NCBI GenBank assembly: GCA_036362785.1
Contig: CP143625.1
Span: 497,401 to 561,400 of the forward strand
From: a beta proteobacterium MWH-UniP1
GTDB taxonomy: Bacteria; Pseudomonadota; Gammaproteobacteria; Burkholderiales; Burkholderiaceae_A
Length of the DNA: 64,000 nt
Direction: 5' to 3'
The notes under the pieces were generated by a model. It was not told the DNA's origin, ran no database searches, and saw only the letters and a list, made by a program, of their open reading frames with translations. Below, piece by piece: positions 40,465 to 49,615 of this stretch; position 1 is the first letter of the stretch; each line of letters opens with the position of its first letter. The position numbers and the translations under genes are program-made.

Positions 40465-41504
40465 GCGCCATTCGGATCGATAAGCCCGGTCTGCTCACGA
40501 CCGTTCAGGACCAAGGCCGAGTTGGTCTTTTACACATGGCTTTATCGCGCGCTGGCGCGATGGATCGCCAGCAATTAGCGATCGCTAATTTATTAATCGG
40601 TAATGATGAAGCAGATGCGGGGCTAGAGTTGACCGGAATGGGCCCGACAATATTTTTTCCACAGGAAACGGCGATTGCGTTTGCAGGTGCTTGGATAGAT
40701 GCCGTGTTGACATCGTCTAATGGCGCAACATGTCGGGTTTCGCCCGGCCGCCCGGTAATTGTGCCTCCGCATAGCAGTATTCGTTGGCCAGCACCAGCTG
40801 CCGGTTTTCGTGCATGGCTTGCGATTGCCGGCGGAATTGAGATTCCACAGATCTTGGGAAGTCGTGCAAGCCACCTTGCCGCCGAAGTCAGTCTTCCCCG
40901 TATCGCCGAGCCCACGACTCTAGCCCTGGGATTGAGTTCGGTGTCAGCCACCGCTCGACTCAAAGCATGCCTCTTGGCGGAATCAAATTCACACACTCCG
41001 AACCAAGGTGAATCAACCACAGTGCTAACCACACGGTGGTCGGTTCCCTCTGGTGTCCCAAAGACTTGGCCCATCATTGAACTTGCTGCGCTTCCTGGCC
41101 GACATTTCGATTGGTTAAGTGATGCAGATAAAAAACAGCTGCTCACTCAAGCCTGGCAAGTCAGCTCAAGGAGCAATCGACAGGGACTGGCACTCGAAGG
41201 ACAGGCCTTACATACAGCGGGCTTTGTAAACCTTGACAGTGAGCCCGTCCGCGAGGGAACGGTCCAGCTTCCATCGGCAGGCAAACCTTTCGTACTTTTG
41301 GCGGAGCACCAGTCGACCGGTGGTTATCCGAGAATTCTCGAGGTGGTCGGCGGGATGGAGCGAGAGCTCGCCCAAGCGGGCCCCTCTGCCCGAGTAATAT
41401 TCAAACTGGTAGATCTGCAGCAGGCTGATGCGCTTCGCAGTAACAGGGCGGCTGAAATGCTGCAATTGCGTCAGGCGGTGCGTTCGAAATTAATGGGGTT
41501 ATAG
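40449..41504 (+). CDS. pxpC: 5-oxoprolinase subunit PxpC
   Basis: A 351-residue KipA/PxpC-type protein. Family blocks: IDKPGLLTTVQDQGRVGLLH, SRAGAMDRQQLAIANLLIGN, GLELTGMGPTIFF, ANRQGLALEGQ-type region and LLAEHQSTGGYPRILEV. It acts with PxpB to activate 5-oxoproline before hydrolysis by PxpA. It starts inside the pxpB end (16-bp overlap) and is followed by pxpA 3 bp after its stop, so the three are coupled. No truncation is seen; length is as expected. Confidence 0.92.
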   Translation: MGKTLSAIRIDKPGLLTTVQDQGRVGLLHMALSRAGAMDRQQLAIANLLIGNDEADAGLELTGMGPTIFFPQETAIAFAGAWIDAVLTSSNGATCRVSPGRPVIVPPHSSIRWPAPAAGFRAWLAIAGGIEIPQILGSRASHLAAEVSLPRIAEPTTLALGLSSVSATARLKACLLAESNSHTPNQGESTTVLTTRWSVPSGVPKTWPIIELAALPGRHFDWLSDADKKQLLTQAWQVSSRSNRQGLALEGQALHTAGFVNLDSEPVREGTVQLPSAGKPFVLLAEHQSTGGYPRILEVVGGMERELAQAGPSARVIFKLVDLQQADALRSNRAAEMLQLRQAVRSKLMGL

Positions 41505-41507
41505 GGT

Positions 41508-42266
41508 ATGGCAACAGTTGATTTGAATGCGGATGTTGGGGAAAGTTTTGGCGCCTGGAAAATGGGCAATGACGCTGGTTTGATGCCTTATCTCACCAGC
41601 GCCAATATTGCCTGCGGTTTTCATGCTGGGGATCCTCGAACGATCGATCAGACCGTCGCCCTCGCAGTGCAGCATAACGTGGCGATTGGTGCCCACCCCG
41701 GGCTACCGGACCTTCAGGGTTTCGGGCGGCGAAATATGGCAATCAGCCCAGACGAGGCTTACCAGTTGGTGCTTTACCAGTCTGGGGCCGTACGTGCTTT
41801 TGCGCAGGCCCATGGTTCTCGGTTACACCATGTCAAGGCACACGGGGCCCTTTACAACATGGCCTCGAACGACCTGAACTTATCAAAAGGTATTGTGCGG
41901 GCTGTTCAGGCGCTTGGGGACAACGTGTCCATCACGGTGCTCTCGGGTAGTGTCACCGAAAAAGTCGCCCGTGATGTGGGGCTTACCGTAGCCTCCGAGG
42001 TTTTCGCCGATCGCCGCTATCTTGATTCCGGGTTGTTGGTACCCCGGACTGACCCCAGGGCTTTAATCACGGAAGAATCTGAATCGATCAATCAGGTCTT
42101 GACCATGGTCACCACAGGGCAGTGCACGTCTGTTACCGGCAAACAAGTTTCCGTTCGGGCGGACACCATCTGCCTGCATGGCGACCAGACCGGCGCCCTA
42201 GCGTTTGCCCAGGCATTACGGACACGACTCGCCGATCACGGGGTTGGTATTAAGGCGTTTCCCTAA
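41508..42266 (+). CDS. pxpA: 5-oxoprolinase subunit PxpA (LamB/YcsF family)
   Basis: A 252-residue LamB/YcsF protein. The start VDLNADVGESFGAWKMGNDA and ANIACGFHAGDP, AIGAHPGLPDLQGFGRR, HVKAHGALYNMA and the C-terminal CLHGDQTGAL are all canonical. It is the hydrolase part of the three-subunit 5-oxoprolinase, opening the lactam ring of 5-oxoproline. It follows pxpC by 3 bp. The downstream TRAP binding protein begins 87 bp later on the same strand, pointing to transport of the same substrate. Confidence 0.95.
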   Translation: MATVDLNADVGESFGAWKMGNDAGLMPYLTSANIACGFHAGDPRTIDQTVALAVQHNVAIGAHPGLPDLQGFGRRNMAISPDEAYQLVLYQSGAVRAFAQAHGSRLHHVKAHGALYNMASNDLNLSKGIVRAVQALGDNVSITVLSGSVTEKVARDVGLTVASEVFADRRYLDSGLLVPRTDPRALITEESESINQVLTMVTTGQCTSVTGKQVSVRADTICLHGDQTGALAFAQALRTRLADHGVGIKAFP

Positions 42267-42352
42267 TTCGCCTTTGATTGCCGCATAAGCCAGCGCCACT
42301 CGTTTATGATCACGGGCTAGCGTTTTATTTGTTTTTTATAAGGGGTATTGCC

Positions 42353-43333
42353 ATGCGTATGTTTTGGAAATCAGTTGCCGCGATCGGCTCTGCAGCGGCG
42401 ATCATGATGTCTTCAGGCGCACAGGCGCAGACCAAATGGGATCTGCCGTCTGCTTATGCGCCGGGTAATTTTCACACTCAACTGCTGAATCAGTTTGCCG
42501 CAGAAGTGGACAAGGCAACAGCTGGTAAGTTGAAGATCACAGTGCACTCCGCTGCCTCATTGTTTAAGGCGCCTGAGATCAAGCGTGCTGTCCAGGGCGG
42601 GCAGGCTCAGGCTGGTGAGATCATTTTTGCAAACCTGCAAAATGAAGACCAAATTTACGGTGCTGACGGTATTCCGTTTTTGGCAGACACGTATGACTCG
42701 GCACTGAAACTGTGGAACGCCCAAAAGCCAATTTTGGAAAAGAAATTGGCAGCACAGGGAATCGTGTTGCTTTACTCCGTGCCCTGGCCCCCACAAGGCA
42801 TTTATTCGAAAAAACCCATTAATAACATTGCCGATTTAAAAGGCATCAAGTGGCGTGCCTACAGCCCAGCAACAGGCCGTATTGCAGAGTTGGTGGGGGC
42901 ACAGCCAGTCACGGTTCAGGCGGCAGAGCTATCCCAAGCAATGGCCACCGGTGTGATTGAGGCCACCATGACTTCGGGTTCGACAGGCGTTGACACAAAG
43001 ATGTGGGACCAGATGAAGTACTACTATGATGTCCAAGCTTGGTTGCCTAAAAATGCAGTTTTGGTGAATAAAAAAGCAATGGATGCGCTTGATCCTGCCA
43101 CCCGTAGTGCTCTTTTGAAAGTGGCCGCAGATTTAGAAAAGCGTGGTTGGGAAGTCTCGAAAAAAGTCACAGCAGACACTACCGCTGCGCTTAAGGCAAA
43201 CGGCATGACGGTGTCAGCACCTTCGCCAGCGCTAAAAGCTGAACTTCAAAAAGTTGGCGCAAAGATGCTTGATGAGTGGCTGAAAAAAGCAGGTTCCGAT
43301 GGCCAGGCAACGATTAATGCATTTCGGAAGTAA
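42353..43333 (+). CDS. TRAP transporter substrate-binding protein (DctP family)
   Basis: A 326-residue periplasmic DctP-type receptor. A cleavable signal ends near AQA (about residue 25). Family blocks: WDLPSAYAPGNFHTQLLNQF, KATAGKLKITVHSAASLF, APEIKRAVQGGQAQAGEI, PWPPQGIYSKKPI, and LKGIKWRAYSPATGRIAEL. It binds an acidic substrate; context predicts 5-oxoproline or a related carboxylate. ATG 42353 has AAGGGG upstream. The two membrane subunits follow directly, so the transporter is complete. Confidence 0.92.
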   Translation: MRMFWKSVAAIGSAAAIMMSSGAQAQTKWDLPSAYAPGNFHTQLLNQFAAEVDKATAGKLKITVHSAASLFKAPEIKRAVQGGQAQAGEIIFANLQNEDQIYGADGIPFLADTYDSALKLWNAQKPILEKKLAAQGIVLLYSVPWPPQGIYSKKPINNIADLKGIKWRAYSPATGRIAELVGAQPVTVQAAELSQAMATGVIEATMTSGSTGVDTKMWDQMKYYYDVQAWLPKNAVLVNKKAMDALDPATRSALLKVAADLEKRGWEVSKKVTADTTAALKANGMTVSAPSPALKAELQKVGAKMLDEWLKKAGSDGQATINAFRK

Positions 43334-43361
43334 TCAGGGCTGAAATATACTTATATAAAAA

Positions 43362-43871
43362 ATGCGTCGATTTTTAAATGCACTTTATGACAGCGCCGCC
43401 GTGATGGCGGCGTTGTTTTTGGTCGCCTTGCTTGTAATGGTTTTGCTCACTATCGCAAGCCGTGAGTTCGAGTGGAATCTGTCTGGTCTGGACGGCTACG
43501 CGGGCTATTTCATGGCGGCCAGTGGTTTTTTGTCTTTGGCGCACACTTTTGTTCGAAACGAACATATTCGAGTGACCTTCTTTTTGGGTATGGCATCAGG
43601 ACGTAGTCGGCACTGGGTCGAGGGGTGGGCTCTGGGCGCGAGCAGTTTGCTGGCAGTTTTGTTGGCGATTTTTAGCGTTCGCCTTGTGATGCAGTCGATT
43701 GAATTTAACGACGTGTCCACGTCAATGGATGCCACCCCGCTTTGGATTCCCCAGCTATCCATGGCGATTGGCGCAGTCATTTTTGCAATTGCGGTGATTG
43801 ATCGCTTGATTAGCCACCTTCGTCATCCTGACCAGCTTGTATCACCCACGGAGGCGTTGCGGCATGAGTGA
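43362..43871 (+). CDS. TRAP transporter small permease (DctQ family)
   Basis: A 169-residue membrane protein with four transmembrane segments and the DctQ blocks SGLDGYAGYFMAASGFLSL, HTFVRNEHIRVTFFLG and TPLWIPQLSMAIGAVIFAIA. It pairs with the large DctM subunit to form the sodium-dependent channel. It begins 28 bp after the receptor gene and overlaps DctM by 8 bp. No unusual feature is seen. Function follows from family and position. Confidence 0.9.
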   Translation: MRRFLNALYDSAAVMAALFLVALLVMVLLTIASREFEWNLSGLDGYAGYFMAASGFLSLAHTFVRNEHIRVTFFLGMASGRSRHWVEGWALGASSLLAVLLAIFSVRLVMQSIEFNDVSTSMDATPLWIPQLSMAIGAVIFAIAVIDRLISHLRHPDQLVSPTEALRHE

Positions 43872-45165
43872 TCCGTGGATTGCAGGTCTTTTAGTCTTAA
43901 CCCTTTTCTTAATACTCGGTAGTGGGGTCTGGGTCGGGTTAACGCTGTCGGGTGTTGCTTGGATTGCGATGCAATTGTTCACATCCCGGCCAGCGGGTGA
44001 TGCAATGGCTGTGACCATTTGGGGGGCCTCATCAAGCTGGACCTTGACAGCCTTACCGCTTTTTATTCTGATGGGCGAGATTCTCTTTAGAACCCGGCTC
44101 TCAGAAGATATGTTTCGTGGCCTAGCCCCGCTGCTGGGCCGCGTACCAGGCCGTTTGCTACACACCAATGTCTTGGGCTGTACGATTTTCGCGGCCGTCT
44201 CTGGTTCGAGTGCCGCTACTTGCGCCACGATCGGCAAGATGACTTTGCCGGAGCTGTTGCGTCGTGGCTACCCCGAGGGCCTGGTGATTGGAAGCCTTGC
44301 GGGCGCCGGGACCTTGGGGCTGTTGATTCCTCCATCCATCATCATGATTGTCTATGGGGTGACTGCCGAGGTTTCGATATCGAAGTTATTTATCGCTGGC
44401 GTTTTTCCTGGGTTTCTTCTCGCGGGCCTCTTTTCTGCTTACATCATCGTTTGGTCTTTAATATTCTCTTCGCAGATTCCAAAGAACACTGACGTACTTA
44501 CTTTTGTTCAGAAATTCAAAGAGGTCTCACGCCTCTTGCCCGTGATGGCCCTGATTGCGAGCGTTCTTGGCTCCATTTATCTTGGGATTGCCACCGCTAC
44601 CGAGGCTGCTGCAGTGGGTGTCGTTGGCGCCTTGGTTTTGTCGGCGGTACAGCGAACTTTGAATTGGAAGAGCCTGAAGGATGCGTTTATGGGTGCTACT
44701 CGGCTCTACTGCATGATCGCCTTCATTTTGGCGGGAGCCGCATTTCTCACGTTATCCATGGGGTACATCGGTCTGCCTCGTCATTTGGCTGAGTGGATCG
44801 GTACTCTGGGGTTGTCGCAGTTTGAGTTGATCCTGGCGCTCATGGTGTTTTACATCATTCTTGGGTGCTTCTTAGATGGCATCTCGGTGATTGTGCTGAC
44901 CATGGGGGTGATTCTGCCAACCATTTCTGGCGCCGGAATCGATCTGGTCTGGTTTGGAATTTTTCTGGTGCTTGTTGTTGAAATGGCGCAAATTACACCG
45001 CCGGTAGGCTTTAATTTGTTTGTGCTCCAAGGCATGACGAAAAAGCCGCTCGGTTACATTGCAAAAGTGACACTTCCCATGTTCTTTTTGATGGTTTTTG
45101 CGGTGTTTATTATTTATCTATTTCCGCAGCTTGTAACTTGGCTACCGGCCCAAATGAAGCTTTAA
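43864..45165 (+). CDS. TRAP transporter large permease (DctM family)
   Basis: A 433-residue membrane protein of about twelve transmembrane segments. Family blocks: ILMGEILFRTRLSEDMFRGL, AAVSGSSAATCATIGKM, AGTLGLLIPPSIIMIVYGV, and LEMAQITPPVGFNLFVLQG-type end region. ATG 43864 lies inside the DctQ end (8-bp overlap); the frame from 43837 has no similarity in front. It forms the main transport channel and uses the receptor and DctQ as partners. The downstream EamA gene starts 13 bp later, so it is in the same operon. Confidence 0.93.
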   Translation: MSDPWIAGLLVLTLFLILGSGVWVGLTLSGVAWIAMQLFTSRPAGDAMAVTIWGASSSWTLTALPLFILMGEILFRTRLSEDMFRGLAPLLGRVPGRLLHTNVLGCTIFAAVSGSSAATCATIGKMTLPELLRRGYPEGLVIGSLAGAGTLGLLIPPSIIMIVYGVTAEVSISKLFIAGVFPGFLLAGLFSAYIIVWSLIFSSQIPKNTDVLTFVQKFKEVSRLLPVMALIASVLGSIYLGIATATEAAAVGVVGALVLSAVQRTLNWKSLKDAFMGATRLYCMIAFILAGAAFLTLSMGYIGLPRHLAEWIGTLGLSQFELILALMVFYIILGCFLDGISVIVLTMGVILPTISGAGIDLVWFGIFLVLVVEMAQITPPVGFNLFVLQGMTKKPLGYIAKVTLPMFFLMVFAVFIIYLFPQLVTWLPAQMKL

Positions 45166-45178
45166 TCGGGCGGATCGC

Positions 45179-46060
45179 ATGACGCATCAGACCGCGCAGA
45201 TGGGGGCGGCCCTGGCTTTTTTTGTTGCTGGCGGGTTTTGTTTGAGCAGTATTGATGCCATGGGAAAGTTGGTGATCTCTGAGGTCAGCCTCTTGCTCTT
45301 GGTGTGGGCTCGTTACATTGGGCAGGTGGCTATTTCTTTGCCTTTGTCCTATCGGTTTGCTGGCAAAAATTTTTGGAAAAGTTCGCGGCCGAGGCTTCAG
45401 TTGGTTCGGTCTGTATTGTTGGCCTCGACAACCGTTTTGTTTTTTAGCGGTGTGCAATATTTGCCGTTAGCCGAGGCTGCAGCGATTTCCTTTACCGCTC
45501 CCATCTGGGTAGCGTTGTTATCCGCTCCGATGCTCAATGAGCAGGTTGCCAGAAGTGACAAGTGGGTTGCTGCGATTGGCTTCTCGGGTATTTTATTGAT
45601 CGTCCGCCCTGGCACCGATGTTTTTCATTTCGGCGCTCTGCTGATTGGTTTGATGGCGTTTTTGAATGCCATTTTTCAACTATTAACGCGTAAGCTCACT
45701 GAAGATAATCCCTTCACCACTTTTTTCTACAGTGGCTTGGTGGGTGCCATTGGCGCGTCCGTGCTGCTTTTGACGGTAGGGATTGAGGCTATGCCGTCGA
45801 TACGCCAAATCCTTCTGCTGGCTGGTATTGGCGTTTTTGGCGGGCTTGGCCACTTGCTATTTGTCTTGGCGTTTTACAGGGCGCCACCTGCCACGCTCAC
45901 GCCGTTTGTGTATCTACAGATGGTTTGGGCCATTGGTTTGGGCTGGCTTGTATTTGCCACCTTTCCTGACAACTGGTCGCTGCTTGGAATGGCGGTGATA
46001 GTAGGGTCAGGGCTTTGGCTGGTCCAGCATCGTCACCGAAAGCGATCTAAACTTGCCTGA
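45179..46060 (+). CDS. EamA/DMT-family transporter
   Basis: A 293-residue transporter with ten predicted transmembrane segments in two EamA repeats (GFCLSSIDAMGKLVISEVSLL, YLPLAEAAAISFTAPIWVAL, FYRAPPATLTPFVYLQMVWA). It follows the TRAP large permease by 13 bp on the same strand, so it is probably in the oxoprolinase/TRAP operon. If linked to that pathway, it could export glutamate or another product, but nothing in the sequence sets the substrate. It ends 71 bp before oxyR, convergent. Confidence 0.85.
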   Translation: MTHQTAQMGAALAFFVAGGFCLSSIDAMGKLVISEVSLLLLVWARYIGQVAISLPLSYRFAGKNFWKSSRPRLQLVRSVLLASTTVLFFSGVQYLPLAEAAAISFTAPIWVALLSAPMLNEQVARSDKWVAAIGFSGILLIVRPGTDVFHFGALLIGLMAFLNAIFQLLTRKLTEDNPFTTFFYSGLVGAIGASVLLLTVGIEAMPSIRQILLLAGIGVFGGLGHLLFVLAFYRAPPATLTPFVYLQMVWAIGLGWLVFATFPDNWSLLGMAVIVGSGLWLVQHRHRKRSKLA

Positions 46061-46130
46061 GTCCGTATCCATAAATCGATCACTGGGTGATTCATATAAG
46101 TCTCGCACCCAGCACAATCGCGTTATACGT

Positions 46131-47084
46131 TTACTGTTTTAGGGCTCTACGCCTCTGCAGTGTCGTCGTCACCGCTCGGTTGCTTTGCCGGTGTTGCGCA
46201 ATAATTGCCGCTGAAATCAATTCAAACTCTCGGATATGGGGTGTCGATGTCCGCGCCACCAGCGCGATAGTGCGTTTGGGTGCTGGCGTCTCAAGTGGTC
46301 TTGCAACCAGTTCGGTGTTATTCAAAAGACCGCTGCGAATGGCCATCTCTGGAACCAGGGCGATGCCCATGCCCGATTCCACCATTTGAACGAGCGTGAG
46401 CAGGCTGGTGGCCTCGATATTGTCTGCACTCGCAATTTCCGCCCGCTTGCAGGCCTGCAGGGTGTGTTCGCGCAGGCAGTGGCCTTCTTCGAGCAGTAGC
46501 AGTCGCTCGGCCACCTTGGCCGGAAGTGTCACGCGTTTGCCCTGAAGCGCCGGGTCGTCTTTTCGGGCGGCAAGCCAAAACTCGTCATCAAACAACACCT
46601 TGGTCACGAGCCCTTCGGTCTCGTAAGGCAGGGCAATGATCGCCATATCCAATTGGCGATTACGCAGCCTGGCCAGCAGGTTTTCGGTCAAATCCTCGCG
46701 CAGGGCAAATTTCAGCTGGGGGTAGTGCTGGCGAAGATCCGGCACGATCTTGGGCAGGATAAAGGGCGCAATCGTGGGAATGATGCCCAGCCGGATCATG
46801 CCCTGCATGGGAGCGCCAGATGTGTGGGCCAGGGCGACCAAATCTTCAGCAGATGCCAGAAGCTCCTTTGCCCGCTCTAAAACGGCCTTGCCCGCAGGGG
46901 TGAGCGCCACCGATTGGCGGTCTCGCTCAAAGAGCTGTAGCCCCAGAGTGGATTCCAACTCTTTCAGTCCGGCGCTGAGCGTGGATTGGCTGACAAAGCA
47001 GAGTTCGGCGGCCCGGGTGAAATTCAGGGTCTCGGCAAGCGTGGCCAGGTAGCGGAGTTGTCGAAGCGAAGGCAGGGCGGCCAT
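46131..47084 (-). CDS. oxyR: Hydrogen-peroxide-sensing regulator OxyR
   Basis: A 317-residue LysR-type regulator. The HTH is at the start (LRQLRYLATLAETLNFTRAA, CFVSQSTLSAGLKELE). The two redox cysteines sit at C203 and C212 in GHCLREHTLQAC, the same spacing as the C199/C208 pair of E. coli OxyR. On oxidation they form a disulfide that activates peroxide-defence genes. ATG 47084 has AAAGGA about 6 nt upstream; a longer frame running into ahpC is rejected. It is divergent from ahpC across 228 bp that contain a LysR-type palindrome, so it very likely controls ahpCF. Confidence 0.93.
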   Translation of the reverse strand: MAALPSLRQLRYLATLAETLNFTRAAELCFVSQSTLSAGLKELESTLGLQLFERDRQSVALTPAGKAVLERAKELLASAEDLVALAHTSGAPMQGMIRLGIIPTIAPFILPKIVPDLRQHYPQLKFALREDLTENLLARLRNRQLDMAIIALPYETEGLVTKVLFDDEFWLAARKDDPALQGKRVTLPAKVAERLLLLEEGHCLREHTLQACKRAEIASADNIEATSLLTLVQMVESGMGIALVPEMAIRSGLLNNTELVARPLETPAPKRTIALVARTSTPHIREFELISAAIIAQHRQSNRAVTTTLQRRRALKQ

Positions 47085-47153
47085 AGAAATCCTTTCGGTG
47101 GTTGTGTAGCGGGCGGTCGATTCGTCGTCTGGGCAATGCAGGGGGGACCCTAT

Positions 47154-47172
47154 TAATCGATTTATTCGATTA
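47154..47172. promoter_or_regulatory. Inverted repeat, likely OxyR binding site
   Basis: TAATCGA-TTTAT-TCGATTA is a perfect 7-bp inverted repeat in the oxyR-ahpC divergent region and contains the T-N11-A pattern of LysR-type sites. It lies 70 bp from the oxyR start and 141 bp from ahpC. It is AT-rich like known OxyR sites, but the full four-part OxyR motif was not found. Confidence 0.55.
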
Positions 47173-47312
47173 TTAATATCGTAATTATTTGTTGGACGAA
47201 TGACAAGGTTATCTTCAGAATTCCGGTTGTCGCCTGTTCTCAGGCGCTGAAAACGAATTAACCCCGTAATTTCCCTTTGACTTAACGATCCCTTCTTTTT
47301 AAAGGAAACAAC

Positions 47313-47876
47313 ATGTCGATTATCAACACCGAAATCAAGCCTTTCTCGGCAACCGCCTATCACAACGGCAAGTTCGTGCCCGTGACCCAAGACACCCTGA
47401 AGGGCAAGTGGTCCGTGGTGTTTTTCTACCCCGCTGACTTCACCTTCGTCTGCCCCACCGAATTGGGCGACCTGGCCGACCATTACGACACCTTCAAGTC
47501 ACTCGGTGTTGAGATTTACGGTGTGTCGACCGACACCCATTTCACCCACAAGGCATGGCACGACACATCTGAGACCATCAACAAGATCCGTTATCCGCTG
47601 ATCGGCGACCCCACTGGCACGATCACCCGTAACTTCGATGTGATGATCGAAGAAGAGGGCCTGGCACTGCGTGGCACGTTTGTGATCAATCCCGAAGGCC
47701 AGATCAAGCTGTGCGAAATCCATGACAACGGCATTGGCCGTGATGCCAAGGAGCTGCTGCGCAAAGTGCAGGCTGCCCAGTACGTGGCATCCCACCCGGG
47801 TGAAGTCTGCCCCGCCAAGTGGACTCCTGGCGCACAGACGCTGGCCCCATCACTGGACCTCGTTGGCAAGATCTAA
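47313..47876 (+). CDS. ahpC: Alkyl hydroperoxide reductase subunit C (peroxiredoxin)
   Basis: A 187-residue 2-Cys peroxiredoxin. The peroxidatic Cys is C47 in [16 protein letters not shown], and the resolving Cys is C166 in GEVCPAKW. It reduces hydrogen peroxide, organic peroxides and peroxynitrite and is recycled by AhpF. SD AAAGGAAAC precedes ATG 47313. It is divergent from oxyR and followed by ahpF after a GC-rich hairpin. Length and motifs are standard for the proteobacterial AhpC1 group. Confidence 0.97.
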   Translation: MSIINTEIKPFSATAYHNGKFVPVTQDTLKGKWSVVFFYPADFTFVCPTELGDLADHYDTFKSLGVEIYGVSTDTHFTHKAWHDTSETINKIRYPLIGDPTGTITRNFDVMIEEEGLALRGTFVINPEGQIKLCEIHDNGIGRDAKELLRKVQAAQYVASHPGEVCPAKWTPGAQTLAPSLDLVGKI

Positions 47877-47892
47877 ATCCATTAAGACGTAT

Positions 47893-47921
47893 CCCCGGGG
47901 TGTCATGCCCCCGGGGCTTTG
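47893..47921 (+). terminator. GC-rich hairpin between ahpC and ahpF
   Basis: CCCCGGGG (47893-47900) pairs with CCCCGGGG (47909-47916) around an 8-nt loop, followed by CTTT. The T run is too short for a strong terminator, so partial termination is likely, giving more ahpC than ahpF message. It ends about 25 nt before the ahpF start. Confidence 0.5.
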
Positions 47922-47944
47922 CCTGCCCATTGAAAGGAATTGCT

Positions 47945-49537
47945 GTGCTGACCGATGATTTAAAAGCCCAACTGAAAGCCTATTTGCAACGCGTCACGAT
48001 GCCGATCGTGTTAGAGGCATCGTTAGATGACTCTGCCGCCGGCAAAGAGCTGCGTGATCTTTTAGAGCAATTGGCGATCTTGTCCGACAAGATCACAGTT
48101 CAGTTTGATGGCAACGATCAGCGCAAGCCGTCTTTCGGCATTCGTCGGGCTGGCACTGACATGCACCTTCGGTTTGCAGCCATTCCCTTGGGTCATGAGT
48201 TCACATCGCTCGTGTTGGCGTTGCTGTGGGCGGGTGGTCACCCACCGAAGGCAGAGCCTGCTGTGATCGAGCAGATCAAGGCATTGGAAGGTGACTTCAA
48301 TTTCGAGGTTTACATGTCCTTGTCTTGCCACAACTGTCCCGATGTGGTGCAGGCGTTAAGCCTAATGGCGGTACTGAACCCCAAAATCAAAACGGTCACG
48401 ATTGACGGCGCACTTTATCAAGACGAAGTGAATGCCCGTCAGGTGATGGCTGTTCCCATGGTCTTTTTGAATGGGCAGATGTTTGGCTCGGGCCGTATGA
48501 CGGTGGAAGAGATCATTGCCAAGCTGGATACCAACTCAGCAGAGCGTGATGCTGCCCGCTTAAACGCCAAAGACCCGTTTGATGTGCTGGTGGTGGGTGG
48601 TGGCCCGGCGGGTGCTGCTGCCGCGGTGTATGCGGCACGTAAAGGCATCCGTACTGGTATTGCGGTCGAGCGCATGGGTGGGCAGACCAACGACACCATG
48701 GCCATTGAGAATTACATCTCGGTGCTTGAGACCGACGGCCCCAAGTTCGCTGCTGCCCTGGAAGCCCAGGTGCGTGCGTATGAGGTTGACATTATGAATT
48801 TGCAGCGTGCTAAGCGCGTGATCCCGGCAGATGTCGCTGGCGGTCTGGTGCAAGTCGAGCTGGAAAACGGCGCTATTTTGAAGTCGCGCAGTGTGATTCT
48901 GTCTACCGGTGCCCGTTGGCGTAATGTCAATGTACCCGGCGAGCAGGAATACAAAAACAAAGGCGTGGCTTACTGCCCCCACTGCGATGGTCCTTTGTTC
49001 AAAGGCAAGCGCACGGCGGTGATTGGTGGTGGTAACTCGGGCGTTGAGGCAGCGATCGACTTGGCGGGTGTGGTGGCCCATGTCACCTTGATTGAGTTTG
49101 CCGATCAGTTAAAGGCAGACGCCGTGTTGATTAGCAAGCTTAAGAGCTTGCCCAATGTCACCATTATCACCAATGCCCAGACCACCGAAATTACGGGGGA
49201 TGGGAATAAGGTCAACGGTATTCGTTACAAAGACCGTGCCACAGGGGAAGAGCACCACATTGCGCTGGAAGGCATTTTTGTGCAGATTGGTTTGGTGCCG
49301 AACACCGAGTTTTTAAAGGGCACAGTCGAGCTCAGCAAATACGGCGAGATTGTGGTGGATGCCAAGTGCCACACCAATATTCCCGGAGTGTTTGCTGCTG
49401 GGGATGTGACCACGGTGCCCTATAAGCAGATTGTGATTGCTGCGGGCGAGGGTGCGAAGGCGGCCTTGAGCGCCTTTGATTACCTGATTCGCACACCGGC
49501 AGCGGCGGAGGAAGCCTCTGCGGCGGTTGCGGCCTAA
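47945..49537 (+). CDS. ahpF: Alkyl hydroperoxide reductase subunit F
   Basis: A 530-residue flavoprotein disulfide reductase. The N-terminal thioredoxin-like double domain carries the CHNC pair at C128/C131. The FAD domain has [19 protein letters not shown] near 215, and the catalytic disulfide is C344/C347 in YCPHCDG. NAD(P)H reduces FAD, then the two disulfides, then AhpC. The start is GTG 47945 with GAAAGGAA upstream. It is co-transcribed with ahpC through a partial hairpin. All redox motifs are intact. Confidence 0.96.
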   Translation: MLTDDLKAQLKAYLQRVTMPIVLEASLDDSAAGKELRDLLEQLAILSDKITVQFDGNDQRKPSFGIRRAGTDMHLRFAAIPLGHEFTSLVLALLWAGGHPPKAEPAVIEQIKALEGDFNFEVYMSLSCHNCPDVVQALSLMAVLNPKIKTVTIDGALYQDEVNARQVMAVPMVFLNGQMFGSGRMTVEEIIAKLDTNSAERDAARLNAKDPFDVLVVGGGPAGAAAAVYAARKGIRTGIAVERMGGQTNDTMAIENYISVLETDGPKFAAALEAQVRAYEVDIMNLQRAKRVIPADVAGGLVQVELENGAILKSRSVILSTGARWRNVNVPGEQEYKNKGVAYCPHCDGPLFKGKRTAVIGGGNSGVEAAIDLAGVVAHVTLIEFADQLKADAVLISKLKSLPNVTIITNAQTTEITGDGNKVNGIRYKDRATGEEHHIALEGIFVQIGLVPNTEFLKGTVELSKYGEIVVDAKCHTNIPGVFAAGDVTTVPYKQIVIAAGEGAKAALSAFDYLIRTPAAAEEASAAVAA

Positions 49538-49566
49538 CGCTACTAGGGTGAGAAAAGTCTGAAAAG

Positions 49567-49598
49567 AAAACGGGGCAGCGTATCGTCTGCCCCGTTTT
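49567..49598. terminator. Bidirectional terminator after ahpF
   Basis: AAAACGGGGCAG (49567-49578) and CTGCCCCGTTTT (49587-49598) form a perfect 12-bp stem with an 8-nt loop and T runs on both strands. It separates ahpF from the convergent pseudouridine synthase gene and can end transcription from both sides. Confidence 0.9.
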
Positions 49599-49615
49599 GT
49601 GTTGGCGTTGAGAAC

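Noticed and set aside
47085-47483. N-terminal extension of OxyR across the divergent region into ahpC
   Set aside because: ATG 47084 has a good ribosome binding site and begins the HTH; the extension overlaps ahpC in antisense.
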